A stretch of 64,000 nucleotides of DNA from Radiobacillus deserti. Lineage in GTDB: Bacteria; Bacillota; Bacilli; Bacillales; Amphibacillaceae. Under the pieces are notes generated by a model, which was not told the DNA's origin, searched no databases, and was given only the letters and a program-made list of their open reading frames with translations. A program made the position numbers and the translations under genes. Positions 41,109 through 49,714 of the stretch are shown here, piece by piece. The stretch is taken from the NCBI RefSeq assembly GCF_007301515.1, contig NZ_CP041666.1, positions 1,240,001 to 1,304,000 of the forward strand, given 5' to 3'. The first letter of the stretch is position 1; every line of letters starts with the position of its first letter.

Positions 41109-41189
41109 CCCCCCAATTCCTCGCACCCCCAAAAAAGGAAATTCCCGTCCAATGCCGAATACAAATAATATAGAAAGGAGGGGAGTAGT

Positions 41190-41603
41190 ATGTCTGATTT
41201 AATTCGTGTGGGTACGACGTATGTCCCGGTTCAGGATGTGGAGAAGGCTAGTGCATGGTATTCGGAAAAGCTGGGGGCTGAGGTAAATTATAAGGATCAG
41301 GATAAGGCGATTTTGAATTTAGCTAACCAGGCATTTTTCTTAGTCCAAGCACGTGAAAATGAAACTTCTAATTTTCAGGATTCGAATGGGAATACAAGAT
41401 TCTCACTTACGTTTGAGGTGGATGGGGAATCAGCTCTTCAAGCATTACATAAAAAGTTTCAGAGTCTTGATATTGAAGTTGGAGAAATTGAAGACCGTGG
41501 GCATCCTGGTAGGAATTTTGTATTTCAAGATTTGGATGGAAATCGGTTTGATGTTTGGAGCGAGCTCAGTCCAGTTTTCAAGGAAAAGTTTCAGGTGCAA
41601 TAA
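41190..41603 (+). CDS. VOC family protein (glyoxalase/bleomycin resistance-like)
   Basis: A 137-residue VOC-fold protein made of two beta-alpha-beta-beta-beta units: RVGTTYVPVQDVEKASAWYSEKLG and the later SLTFEVDGESALQALHKKF with NFVFQDLDGNRFDVW. Such proteins are small metalloenzymes or drug-binding proteins; the ligand is unknown. GAAAGGAGGGG precedes the ATG. It is monocistronic and lies just beyond array C. A strong hairpin shared with the convergent flavoprotein gene follows. Confidence 0.85.
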   Translation: MSDLIRVGTTYVPVQDVEKASAWYSEKLGAEVNYKDQDKAILNLANQAFFLVQARENETSNFQDSNGNTRFSLTFEVDGESALQALHKKFQSLDIEVGEIEDRGHPGRNFVFQDLDGNRFDVWSELSPVFKEKFQVQ

Positions 41604-41605
41604 CA

Positions 41606-41641
41606 AAAAAGGTGGAATCCTATATAGGATTCCACCTTTTT
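41606..41641. terminator. Bidirectional terminator
   Basis: An almost uninterrupted 36-bp palindrome (41606-41622 with 41625-41641) with A and T ends, between the VOC gene and the convergent NDH-2-like gene. Confidence 0.88.
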
Positions 41642-42698
41642 AATGTCGTTTGTTTAACCAAAGGACACCGGATTTCGCCAATCGCGGTAACATCCCTGTC
41701 ATCGGTTGGCTATACATATTTCCAAAGCCATCGTTTTTACCTAGTGAGCCTAAAGCTCCCTTTAATTTTATCTTCTTAGGAGCAAGTGGTTCTTTGTCAT
41801 GGAGAACGGAAAATAACACTTCGCCAATTTGTTCCCCCTGTTGCCCAGCCAATTGAGCACTTGGTGAATATTCAGAGGATACACAGTCTCCGACCACATA
41901 TACATGTTTGTTTTCAGGTACTTGATAAAAAGCATTGGTTATGACTTTTTCTTGATTATCTTTTTCGAATGGCAACTCACGGACTAAATGATTTGGTTTT
42001 ACTCCCGCTGTCCAAATCGTCACATCGGTTAAGAAGCAAACTCCGTTATTACAAACAGCATCCTGTTCCACATATTCAACATTAGAGTGGTGTAGAACTT
42101 CTACATCATTTTTCTTGAACCAATCTTCCACATAGTTTTGAATTTTTCGGTCAAAAGCACTTAACACAGACCCCCCACGGTCTAGTAAGCGTACATTTAA
42201 GTCAGGTCTACTTTCGCGGATTTCTGCTGCTACTTCAATTCCACTCAATCCAGCGCCAACAATGGCAACTGTTTTGTATGCATCTAGGTTTCCAACTTTG
42301 TAGCCTGCGTGGCGTGCTCTTTTAATGGTTTGGACACTTTCTGTATATTCAGGTGCTCCTTCAATTCCGTGATAATTGTCTTCACACCCGAGTCCAATTA
42401 CAAGGAAATCGTAAGGAACAGGCTCTGAATCTCTTAATAGTACTTGCTCTTCCTCGGTATCAATCTTCATGATTTCATCGTACACATATTGGATTTGTTG
42501 ATGGACTGGAAAGCTGAACCGAACATCTTTATCCGATGTAGTTCCTGCTGCAATCGCATAAAATTCTGTTTTTAAAGAATGATAAGGATTTCGATCCACT
42601 AACGTGATTTCCACATCACTTGGCAATCCAAGATCAAGAAGTTTATATAGCATTTTCATGCCACCATATCCGCCACCTAAAATTACTAATCTTTTCAT
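41640..42698 (-). CDS. NDH-2-like FAD-dependent NAD(P)H oxidoreductase (YutJ type)
   Basis: A 352-residue flavoprotein with two dinucleotide-binding folds. FAD: VILGGGYGGMKMLYKL; NAD(P)H: VAIVGAGLSGIEVAAEI; and the second FAD motif HVYVVGDCVS. It belongs to the type II NADH dehydrogenase superfamily, with YutJ/YumB of Bacillus as nearest types. It probably passes electrons from NAD(P)H to quinone or another acceptor at the membrane. The C-terminus is shorter than in classical Ndh, with no long amphipathic membrane helix. Two Cys (VCNNGVCF) lie in the middle. It is monocistronic. Confidence 0.85.
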   Translation of the reverse strand: MKRLVILGGGYGGMKMLYKLLDLGLPSDVEITLVDRNPYHSLKTEFYAIAAGTTSDKDVRFSFPVHQQIQYVYDEIMKIDTEEEQVLLRDSEPVPYDFLVIGLGCEDNYHGIEGAPEYTESVQTIKRARHAGYKVGNLDAYKTVAIVGAGLSGIEVAAEIRESRPDLNVRLLDRGGSVLSAFDRKIQNYVEDWFKKNDVEVLHHSNVEYVEQDAVCNNGVCFLTDVTIWTAGVKPNHLVRELPFEKDNQEKVITNAFYQVPENKHVYVVGDCVSSEYSPSAQLAGQQGEQIGEVLFSVLHDKEPLAPKKIKLKGALGSLGKNDGFGNMYSQPMTGMLPRLAKSGVLWLNKRH

Positions 42699-42835
42699 CG
42701 CTTAAACCCCTTTAGATATCCAATAGTATAGATAAAGCGCTTCCGTTTCGCCCCTATTAAAGACTACCAAAAAAGAGGTGTAAAGGCTAGAAAGAATTCT
42801 AAACTTCTCACAAATTTTTAGGTCAAATATCCTAT

Positions 42836-42849
42836 GGTAAACGCTTACA
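42836..42849 (+). promoter_or_regulatory. Candidate CcpA cre site
   Basis: GGTAAACGCTTACA matches the Bacillus cre consensus TGWAANCGNTNWCA at all positions but the first. It lies 140 bp upstream of the dicarboxylate/amino-acid symporter gene, so catabolite control of that gene is likely. Confidence 0.55.
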
Positions 42850-42989
42850 TAATTGAATAATTTTTGTTAATATAAGGAATAGTATTTTGAATTTTTGGGT
42901 AATAAGGGAGGAGGGAGAATGTTTCGCTTTAGTTTACCCATGGAATTATTGTAAAATATTATCGTATTATAAAAAAAGGAGGGAATGCG

Positions 42990-44237
42990 ATGAGTCTTAC
43001 GAAAAAGATAATCATCGGCTTAATTGCAGGTTTGGCAGTCGGTCTAGTATTGAATTTAGCCGCACCAGATATTTTTTCACCATTGGACAGTTATTTCTTT
43101 GGACCACTGGGAACTATATTTTTAAATTTAATTAAAATGCTTGTTGTACCAATTGTGTTTTTCTCGATCACATTGGGTACTGCTTCACTAGGAGATCCGA
43201 AGAAGTTAGGAAGAATTGGGGCCAAAACAATCGGCTTCTTCCTCGTAACAACTACAATAGCTATTACCATTGCTATTGGTTTAACTTACTTATTCCAACC
43301 AGGTAATTCTGGAATTGATCCTTCAGGTGCAGAGTTCGAAAGCCAAGAAGCACCTAGTGTCGTAGAAACCTTCACAAATATTATCCCTACAAACCCTATC
43401 CAGTCCATGACGGAAGGGAATATGCTTCAAATCATTGCCTTTTCTATCTTTGTCGGCTTTGCGCTCGCAATGCTTGGCAAAAAAACCGAAGGGATTTATA
43501 AGCTAATTGAGCAAGGGAACGATATTATGATGTTCCTTGTAAACCTTATCATGAGATTTGCTCCTTATGGTACGTTTGGTTTGTTAGCCTCAGCAGTAGG
43601 TCGTATGGGACTAGACGGACTGGAAGCAATGTTATCCTACTTCCTAGTCGTTCTTGGAGCATTGTTAATCCATGCACTGGTTACTTATGGAGCTGCAGTA
43701 TCCACGTTAGGAAAAATGAGCCCTGTCTATTTCTTTAAATCATTTTTCCCAGCAATGACGGTTGCATTTAGTACGTCTAGCAGTAGTTCTACATTGCCGA
43801 TTTCAATGAAAACTGCCCAGGAAAACTTGAGAGTTCCAAAATCCATCAGTAGCTTCGTTCAGCCACTTGGTGCAACGATAAATATGGATGGGACTGCTAT
43901 TATGCAAGGGGTAGCTACTATATTTATTGCACAAGTTTATAATACGGATTTATCCTTTACCCAATTATTAATGGTTGTTCTTACAGCGGTTCTGGCAAGT
44001 ATTGGGACTGCTGGGGTACCAGGTGTTGGTCTTATCATGCTAGCGATGGTATTAAACCAAGTACAACTGCCAGTTGAAGGGATTGCTCTCATCATTGGAA
44101 TTGACCGGCTACTTGATATGACAAGAACGGCAATTAACATTACTGGTGATGCTGCTTGTGCTGTTGTTGTTACAGAAAGTGAGAAAAGACATCAAAACAG
44201 CAATTTTAACGAAGATCCAGCTGCAACTGAAGCATAA
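42990..44237 (+). CDS. Dicarboxylate/amino acid:cation symporter (glutamate/aspartate type)
   Basis: A 415-residue transporter of the DAACS (GltPh/GltP) family with eight membrane helices and two hairpins. HP1 has STSSSSSTLPIS, TM7 has NMDGTAI (the Na+ motif), HP2 has ASIGTAGVPG and TM8 reads DRLLDMTRTAINITGDA. In TM8 the Asp, Arg, Thr and Asn that bind acidic amino acids in GltPh are all kept, favouring glutamate or aspartate over C4-dicarboxylates. AAAAGGAGGG precedes the ATG. A candidate cre site lies upstream. Confidence 0.92.
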   Translation: MSLTKKIIIGLIAGLAVGLVLNLAAPDIFSPLDSYFFGPLGTIFLNLIKMLVVPIVFFSITLGTASLGDPKKLGRIGAKTIGFFLVTTTIAITIAIGLTYLFQPGNSGIDPSGAEFESQEAPSVVETFTNIIPTNPIQSMTEGNMLQIIAFSIFVGFALAMLGKKTEGIYKLIEQGNDIMMFLVNLIMRFAPYGTFGLLASAVGRMGLDGLEAMLSYFLVVLGALLIHALVTYGAAVSTLGKMSPVYFFKSFFPAMTVAFSTSSSSSTLPISMKTAQENLRVPKSISSFVQPLGATINMDGTAIMQGVATIFIAQVYNTDLSFTQLLMVVLTAVLASIGTAGVPGVGLIMLAMVLNQVQLPVEGIALIIGIDRLLDMTRTAINITGDAACAVVVTESEKRHQNSNFNEDPAATEA

Positions 44238-44245
44238 TTTAAAAG

Positions 44246-44280
44246 AGCACAATGGTTTCAATAACCATTGTGCTTTTTTC
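44246..44280. terminator. Bidirectional terminator
   Basis: A perfect 12-bp stem (44246-44257 with 44263-44274), TCAAT loop and T-run. It ends the symporter gene and reaches the stop of the convergent bile acid family transporter. Confidence 0.85.
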
Positions 44281-45253
44281 ATGCCGTTCTTTTAGGTGAT
44301 GATTTTGCTACACTATCCTTTTCTTGTTGCTTCCGGAAAATGGTTGCAATTATCGGGCCAGATATATTGTGCCATACACTGAATATAGCGCTTGGTACTG
44401 CAGATAAAGGACTAAAGTGTGCTGTCGCCAAAGTTGCTCCTAGTCCAGAGTTTTGCATACCAACTTCTATCGATACCGCACGTTTTTTGGCAGGGTCCAT
44501 TCCTAATAGCTTGCCAAGACCATATCCTAGTAAATATCCAAGTACATTATGCAACACGACGATAGCAAAGATAAGTGCGCCAGTCTCAGCAATTTGCTCT
44601 TTGTTGACACTAACGACCGCTGCAACAATTGCTACAATCCCAATAACGGATACGAGTGGAAGCGCCTTAATACCAGGTTCAATTTTATCCCCTAACCAAG
44701 CTTTCACGATTAAGCCAAGTACAATTGGCACGAGTACGACTTGAACAATCGATAAAAATAAATCTACAGGAGAAACAGCTAGCCATTGGCTTGCAAATAC
44801 TAGTACAAGCGCTGGTGTTACAATCGGCGCTAACACTGTGGAAACAGCAGTAATGGAAACAGATAGTGCCGTATCTCCTTTAGATAAATATGTCATTACA
44901 TTGGATGAAGTTCCACCGGGACAACACCCAACCAAAATAACCCCGACTGCTACTTCAGGAGATACAGGTAAAATTGTGGCCAGTGCAAAAGCGATGAGTG
45001 GCATAATCGTAAACTGTGCAATGACCCCAATTGCCACGTCTTTCGGTCTCCGAAATGCTTCTTTAAAATCATTTGCCGTCAAGGTTAGACCCATGCCAAA
45101 CATGATGATACCGAGTAACGGAACTATGTACGCTGCAATCCAAGTGAATCCATTGGGTAATAAAAAGGATAAGACCGCAAATAACAAAACCCAAATCGCA
45201 AATGTACTGCCGACAAAATTACTAAGTTTATCTAAAGCTCTCAAAAAAAACAA
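44279..45253 (-). CDS. Bile acid:sodium symporter (BASS) family transporter
   Basis: A 324-residue membrane protein with about ten helices, of the BASS/YocS family. Typical segments are GIIMFGMGLTLTANDFK, the first core motif LVGCCPGGTSSNVMTYLSKGDTALS, and IEVGMQNSGLGATLA in the second repeat. Bacterial members take up organic acids such as pantoate or keto acids with Na+; the substrate is not known. It is monocistronic and convergent with the glutamate symporter. Confidence 0.9.
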   Translation of the reverse strand: MFFLRALDKLSNFVGSTFAIWVLLFAVLSFLLPNGFTWIAAYIVPLLGIIMFGMGLTLTANDFKEAFRRPKDVAIGVIAQFTIMPLIAFALATILPVSPEVAVGVILVGCCPGGTSSNVMTYLSKGDTALSVSITAVSTVLAPIVTPALVLVFASQWLAVSPVDLFLSIVQVVLVPIVLGLIVKAWLGDKIEPGIKALPLVSVIGIVAIVAAVVSVNKEQIAETGALIFAIVVLHNVLGYLLGYGLGKLLGMDPAKKRAVSIEVGMQNSGLGATLATAHFSPLSAVPSAIFSVWHNISGPIIATIFRKQQEKDSVAKSSPKRTA

Positions 45254-45410
45254 CTCCTTTCTAAATTAATTACAGATTATACTATCAATTCTGAAAATTT
45301 CAATAAAAATGATCGTCAAATTATCTCTCAAACATCTTGACGATGACATATACCATTTTTCTAATAATAAGATATGATACTGCTATACTTAATGGAGATG
45401 AGGATGACTA

Positions 45411-45944
45411 GTGAACGATACTATAATATGAAAAGCAAACAACAAGGACATCGAAAATGCTTTTGAACTGTTAGAATTATGTAAAGATGATTTATTGATA
45501 CAGGGTTTCTATCAATGGGATGATCATTATCCGAATAAAGAGTACGTGGATAATGCAGTGAAAAGCGAGGAAATGTATGTACTAGACTCAGATTCAAGAT
45601 ATTAGGAGCTGTTGTAACGAACGAATGGCAATCTTCGGAGTGGGAAAGTGTAACCTGGCGTCATGTTTGTATTCCAAGCTTAATTTCCACTCTTTTTGTA
45701 TTCATCCTACTATAGAAGGAAATGGCTACGGAGACCAATTACTTCGATTTGTGGAAGAGCTTGCTCTAAATAATCATTACAATCGATTCGTTTGGATGGA
45801 TTCTCCGGAAATGAACGTGCCTTCGATTTTGTGAGCAAAGAGGGTATCAGAGGGTAGGCCGTGTAATTTTTCAATCAAAACCAAAGGGTCATGAACGATA
45901 TTATTGTTACGAAAAAAGGTTATCGAAAGTGGAATAGCACATAA
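45411..45944 (+). pseudogene. GNAT acetyltransferase, decayed
   Basis: Pieces of one acetyltransferase are spread over three frames. From GTG 45411 come KANNKDIENAFELLELCKDD and QGFYQWDDHYPNKEYVDNA. Next, in another frame, ILGAVVTNEWQSSEWE. Then FCIHPTIEGNGYGDQLLRFVEELA, which holds the acetyl-CoA loop. Finally AFDFVSKEGI. A TGA interrupts the first piece after about six codons, and at least two frameshifts and one TGA/TAG follow. GGAGATGAGG lies before the GTG. The gene is clearly inactive. Confidence 0.8.
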
Positions 45945-45954
45945 ATACCACTTC

Positions 45955-45983
45955 AAAGCCAGGATACCTAGTCCTGGCTTTTG
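45955..45983. terminator. Intrinsic terminator
   Basis: A 10-bp stem (45955-45964 with 45972-45981) with T-run, after the GNAT pseudogene; it overlaps the 3' end of the convergent small membrane protein gene. Confidence 0.7.
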
Positions 45984-46195
45984 GTTCTTTGTTGAATGTT
46001 CATGACAATAAAGGCAGTAAACAATCCGATGAGTATTGGATACATAGAACCACCAGATATCCAGCCAGTACTTGTTGTTTCATAGTAGTAGAACGATAAG
46101 CTGTTAATTTCGAATAAGTGACCTATACCGTATAAAGCGATACTTACTGTGAAAAAACTGATGAATCCAAACAGCGACAACTTAGGCAATTTCAT
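45968..46195 (-). CDS. Small two-helix membrane protein
   Basis: A 75-residue hydrophobic protein with two predicted membrane helices (LSLFGFISFFTVSIALYGIG and MYPILIGLFTAFIVMNI), joined by a short outside loop rich in Tyr, Thr and Ser. The end is polar (QQRTKSQD). AGGAGGAG precedes the ATG. No family is recognised. Monocistronic. Confidence 0.6.
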   Translation of the reverse strand: MKLPKLSLFGFISFFTVSIALYGIGHLFEINSLSFYYYETTSTGWISGGSMYPILIGLFTAFIVMNIQQRTKSQD

Positions 46196-46311
46196 ATTTT
46201 CTCCTCCTTTTCATTTCCTGTAATACATTGTAACAAAGTATTAAGATTTAGAGGAATAACGATTAATGCGTGGAACATATAAGGTACGACGAAAAAAAGA
46301 AGGGGATTATT

Positions 46312-46662
46312 ATGGGAAGAGTTGTAGGTTTTGAGTTAAGTAGTCAAGAACCCGAAAAAGCGGTGGCTTTTTATGTGAACGTATTTGGATGGCAAGTAGC
46401 AGAACCACAATGGGATTATTGGGAAGTTCAAACTGGAGATAATCAACTGCCAGGAATAAATGGGGGAATAGGAAAAGGACCTCATGATTTTCCACACGGA
46501 TCAAGAATACAAATAGAAGTAGATTCGATTGATGACACCATTTCAATGGCTAAAAAGCAAGGTGCGATGGTTGTTAGGGAAAAGATGGAATTTGAAAACT
46601 TCTATCTAGCTTATTTAGTTGATCCTGTAGGGAATGGCGTAGGTATCATCGAGAAAAAGTAG
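46312..46662 (+). CDS. VOC family protein
   Basis: A 116-residue VOC-fold protein (YdeA/CFP-30B-like). Recognisable are VVGFELSSQEPEKAVAFYVNVFGW, INGGIGKGP and SRIQIEVDSIDDTISMAKKQGA, ending in YLVDPVGNGVGIIE. The function is unknown. AAGGGGAT precedes the ATG at 46312; a longer frame from 46270 has no ribosome site and adds a non-conserved stretch, so it is not used. Confidence 0.85.
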   Translation: MGRVVGFELSSQEPEKAVAFYVNVFGWQVAEPQWDYWEVQTGDNQLPGINGGIGKGPHDFPHGSRIQIEVDSIDDTISMAKKQGAMVVREKMEFENFYLAYLVDPVGNGVGIIEKK

Positions 46663-46718
46663 TAAGCAGGACCTTTCTAATACGTGAACATTACCAAATT
46701 TAGTTAGGAGCTATTAAC

Positions 46719-47576
46719 ATGGATATTGCAGAAATTTCAAAGCAGCTAATTGATATAGGGGTGATTGATTCCCCTATATCTTCCATCCAATCCTTACAAG
46801 GTGGAACAGTCAGTAGCTTGTTCTTGATTATGACTAAGATTGGTGAGAGATATGTAGTGAAGTCAAATGAGCAGGTGATTGTGAAAGAAGAAGCTAATTT
46901 CTTAGAGACTTATGTAAAGCTATCCATCTTACCAAAGCTGCTGTATGTAGATCCTCATTATCAATACATCGTTTACACGTATATAGAAGGAACAACGGAT
47001 GCTCCACTGTTCGATAAGAAGGAAAATCTGGATGTGCTTGCGAAAGAATTGATTCAGAATTATGCTCAGATGGACAGTTCAGATGAATGGGGCTGGGCTG
47101 ATGAACCTAAGCCAACATGGATGGCGTTTTTATTGGAACGATATAAGGATGCAAAAGCAACGCTTAAAAATGATTTAACCGAAGTGGAGCATTCTTTCAT
47201 TCTTAATCTAATAAATGATGCCAAAGATTATACGGGGCATCCTCATTTAATACATGGAGATTGTGGCTTTCACAATACTATTTGGAGAAACAACCGTCTA
47301 GTTGGTGTGATTGATCCTACCCCTGTATTTGGCCCACCAATTTATGATCTCGTGTACGCTTTTTGTTCTACACCATACGAATTAGAGAAAGAGACACTGG
47401 AAGGTAAAGTAGAGTACTATTTTCCAGATATCTCTAGGGCATCTTTTTGTAAAGAAGTATTAATAGGACTGTATTTCAGAATGTCGACATGCCTAAAGCA
47501 TCATCCAGAGGATTTTTCTTTATATGTTGATGCTTGGATGTATTGGAATAAAATTTGGATAGAAACGAAAGCTTGA
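46719..47576 (+). CDS. Aminoglycoside phosphotransferase-fold kinase
   Basis: A 285-residue protein with the APH/choline-kinase fold. The ATP-binding Lys is in RYVVKSNEQ, the catalytic loop is HGDCGFHNTIWRN and the metal Asp is in GVIDPTPVFG. This family includes antibiotic, homoserine, thiamine and fructosamine kinases; the acceptor cannot be told. TTAGGAG precedes the ATG. It is the first of two same-strand genes in this patch (GNAT follows after 60 bp) and is not accompanied by resistance genes. Confidence 0.8.
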   Translation: MDIAEISKQLIDIGVIDSPISSIQSLQGGTVSSLFLIMTKIGERYVVKSNEQVIVKEEANFLETYVKLSILPKLLYVDPHYQYIVYTYIEGTTDAPLFDKKENLDVLAKELIQNYAQMDSSDEWGWADEPKPTWMAFLLERYKDAKATLKNDLTEVEHSFILNLINDAKDYTGHPHLIHGDCGFHNTIWRNNRLVGVIDPTPVFGPPIYDLVYAFCSTPYELEKETLEGKVEYYFPDISRASFCKEVLIGLYFRMSTCLKHHPEDFSLYVDAWMYWNKIWIETKA

Positions 47577-47636
47577 GGTTCAAGCCTTTTCTTCTGGTAA
47601 GGAATAAAGAAACTAAATGCACGAAGGAGATTCGCA

Positions 47637-48191
47637 ATGAGCTTTCCACTAAAAGACACAAATCGACTTAAGTTAGTGCAGATTACCCATAATCACGTAG
47701 ATGATTATTTTGCGATCATGTCTCAGCCTATCGTTACTAAATATTATGGGATGGATACTTTGAACGAACGAGAACAAGCTGTGAAAATAGTAGAATCCTT
47801 TCAAACGAACTATGACAATAAACACGGAATTCGCTGGGGACTAATCGAGAAAGAGACGAGCCAATTTATTGGCACAATCGGTTTAAATAATTTAAGTATT
47901 CGAAGCAAAAGAGCAGAAATTGGTTATGAATTACATCCTGATTTTTGGAGAAAGGGCTTTGCAACGGAAGCCATTCATTCTATTTTAAACTATGCGTTTT
48001 ACGAATTAGGGTTATATCGAATCGGGGCTGTAACATTTCCAGATAATCTAGCTTCTAATCAACTATTAGAGAAGTTAGGATTCAGACAAGAGGGGTTACT
48101 AAGAGGATACATTTTTCAAGATGAACAGTCCCATGATGCGAATGTCTACTCCATTCTTGCCTCAGAATGGGAAAGCACGAGCGCTTTATAA
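47637..48191 (+). CDS. RimJ/RimL-type GNAT acetyltransferase
   Basis: A 184-residue acetyltransferase of the RimJ/RimL (Acetyltransf_3) group. Visible are LKLVQITHNHVDDYFAIMSQP, IGYELHPDFWRKGFATEAIHSILNYAF (the acetyl-CoA site) and NQLLEKLGFRQEGLLRGYIF. Members acetylate N-terminal amines of proteins or small amines. GAAGGAG precedes the ATG. The stop is within the stem of a terminator shared with the convergent GNAT gene. Confidence 0.88.
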   Translation: MSFPLKDTNRLKLVQITHNHVDDYFAIMSQPIVTKYYGMDTLNEREQAVKIVESFQTNYDNKHGIRWGLIEKETSQFIGTIGLNNLSIRSKRAEIGYELHPDFWRKGFATEAIHSILNYAFYELGLYRIGAVTFPDNLASNQLLEKLGFRQEGLLRGYIFQDEQSHDANVYSILASEWESTSAL

Positions 48192-48207
48192 GGCTCGTGT
48201 TTTTTTA
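48176..48207. terminator. Bidirectional terminator between two GNAT genes
   Basis: A 7-bp stem (48176-48182 with 48193-48199) followed by seven T; overlaps the ends of both GNAT genes. Confidence 0.75.
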
Positions 48208-48657
48208 GTTTTCGTCCACGCCAAAATAATAAAAACGATTTTCTTCAATAAGCTGATAGCCAAATTTTTCATAAAGCCCTTGTGCTCGAAAATTATCATG
48301 TCCCGTTTCTAATGTTAATCCTTTGGCTCCGACTTCGTATGTATAATCCTTTGCTGCCTCTAAAAGGTTCCAGCCAATTCGTTTCCCTCTAACTCGTTCA
48401 TCTACATATAGATCATTAAGAATAAATGTCTTTTTCATGGCTACAGAAGAAAACGAAGGATATAGCTGTGTGAATCCGACATAGCTTTCATCCTCGACAG
48501 CGACGAATATAACGGAATCCTGTTGAATAAATCGTTCTTTCATAAACGCTTTAGCGGCACTTATATTAGAAGTTTGCTTATAGAATACGCGATAAGCATT
48601 AAATAATGGGGTAATCCCTTCCAAGTCTTGAATCGTAGCCTGGTAAACGTGCATCAT
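48205..48657 (-). CDS. GNAT family N-acetyltransferase
   Basis: A 150-residue single-domain acetyltransferase. VYQATIQDLEGITPLFNAYRVFY starts the fold, FILNDLYVDERVRGKRIGWNLLEAAKDYT is the acetyl-CoA segment, and LETGHDNFRAQGLYEKFGYQLI the C-terminal strand pair. The acceptor is unknown. GGAGGTGC precedes the ATG. It is convergent with another GNAT gene (47637-48191) but the two are not close relatives. Confidence 0.88.
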   Translation of the reverse strand: MMHVYQATIQDLEGITPLFNAYRVFYKQTSNISAAKAFMKERFIQQDSVIFVAVEDESYVGFTQLYPSFSSVAMKKTFILNDLYVDERVRGKRIGWNLLEAAKDYTYEVGAKGLTLETGHDNFRAQGLYEKFGYQLIEENRFYYFGVDEN

Positions 48658-49203
48658 GCACCTCCTGTTGGTTTATGGCTACATTATACATCAAATATGC
48701 GGGTAACTAAAAAAATGAACAGATTTATAAACATTCTTTGTTGCAAAAACAAAATAATGAATAAGTAAAAGGTTCTATTAGTGTCAAAAATGAAAGAAAT
48801 GAATATACTATCCTTGGGATATCTCATTTGAGCTAATGACCTATCTAGTTGGCCAACTAGTGAAATAAAAAGGAAATGCACCGTGTATGAGAAATAGTTA
48901 TAAGAAAGTGACTAAATCAGAGGAATGGACAGATTTGCATCCTAGGAATTTATATTCTTTTAGGGAGATTTTTGTCATTTCTTGGATGAATTAATTGGCT
49001 CCAGATGATGGATGATTTTCATCCATTACTTAGTACCTTCTATATAAAGAATTAGAGAGGCAATTACTGATTTCAAATCAGTTGCCATGTGTTCATTGGG
49101 ACATTGTTCCGGCATTCTATATACAAAAAGAATTACAAAAACCTAATAGGGATTGAAAAAGGTGGAACTCGAAAAAAGACATTGCTTTTTTCGAGTCTTG
49201 TAT
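48658..49203. other. Non-coding or decayed interval
   Basis: No convincing gene. A 35-codon frame from ATG 48887 lacks a ribosome site. There are inverted repeats at 49053-49080 (GGCAA and TTGCC arms around CTGATTT/AAATCAG) and at 49167-49196 (perfect 12-bp stem with A and T runs, probably the terminator of the small gene 49204-49347). The rest looks like degraded DNA, in keeping with the pseudogenes on either side. Confidence 0.45.
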
Positions 49204-49347
49204 TTATTCTTTTATTCCTTCTAACCATTCTTTGTAACAATCTGAACAGAGTGCTTCCTCTCGTTCCTTAAAATCATGGAAAAAATTAATGAAATGGAGG
49301 GAAGGTTCCGTAATTGTTTGTTCACAATAAAAACAAGTAGTGCTCAT
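49204..49347 (-). CDS. Small zinc-ribbon-like protein
   Basis: A 47-residue peptide with two CxxC pairs: C5-F-Y-C8 near the start and C34-S-D-C37, the usual spacing of a four-Cys zinc finger. Between them lies a 25-residue stretch with Phe and two His. GGAGG lies 7 bp before the ATG, with a poly-A upstream, which gives a strong translation signal. I do not recognise a named family. A terminator hairpin lies directly after it. It could bind zinc, protein or nucleic acid. Confidence 0.65.
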   Translation of the reverse strand: MSTTCFYCEQTITEPSLHFINFFHDFKEREEALCSDCYKEWLEGIKE

Positions 49348-49471
49348 TGTGGTAACCTCCTTTTTTTATATTGTGACCAAAGATTAAATTTGTTTGACGT
49401 GTAAAATTCTCCATCTATATAACCAAATATTCGGGAAAAAATAAATAAGCTAATTGCAAATCACAACTAGC

Positions 49472-49651
49472 TTACTCCTTCATATGGTTATTCTGTTTAA
49501 TCTCTTTTAGAATCGCTTTTAGGATATTATTTTTTTCTCTTTGATTTCTTAAAAGGGTTAACATAAACCAAATGGAGAAAATGGCTAAACCAATGGAAAT
49601 CAGAAACGGAATAAAGGCGACAAATGGAAAGTAGAAAAGGCTTGATTCCAT
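49472..49651 (-). CDS. Small membrane protein with coiled-coil tail
   Basis: A 59-residue protein with one long hydrophobic helix (FVAFIPFLISIGLAIFSIWF) and a charged, helical tail (RNQREKNNILKAILKEIKQ). The start at 49651 is chosen because GGGGG lies before it; a frame from 49669 has no ribosome site. Short Bacillaceae proteins of this layout are common and uncharacterised. Confidence 0.5.
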   Translation of the reverse strand: MESSLFYFPFVAFIPFLISIGLAIFSIWFMLTLLRNQREKNNILKAILKEIKQNNHMKE

Positions 49652-49714
49652 ACAGATGTGTACCCCCATAAATTTTTTTGTCTATCGTACCACAACCTGT
49701 TTATGACTTCCAGG

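Noticed and set aside
44268..44744. Plus-strand ORF opposite the bile acid family transporter
   Set aside because: Antisense to a well-supported transporter gene; no ribosome site.
48684..48881. 65-codon minus-strand ORF
   Set aside because: No ribosome site, low-complexity Phe/Ile/Leu translation and no homologous pattern; treated as non-coding.
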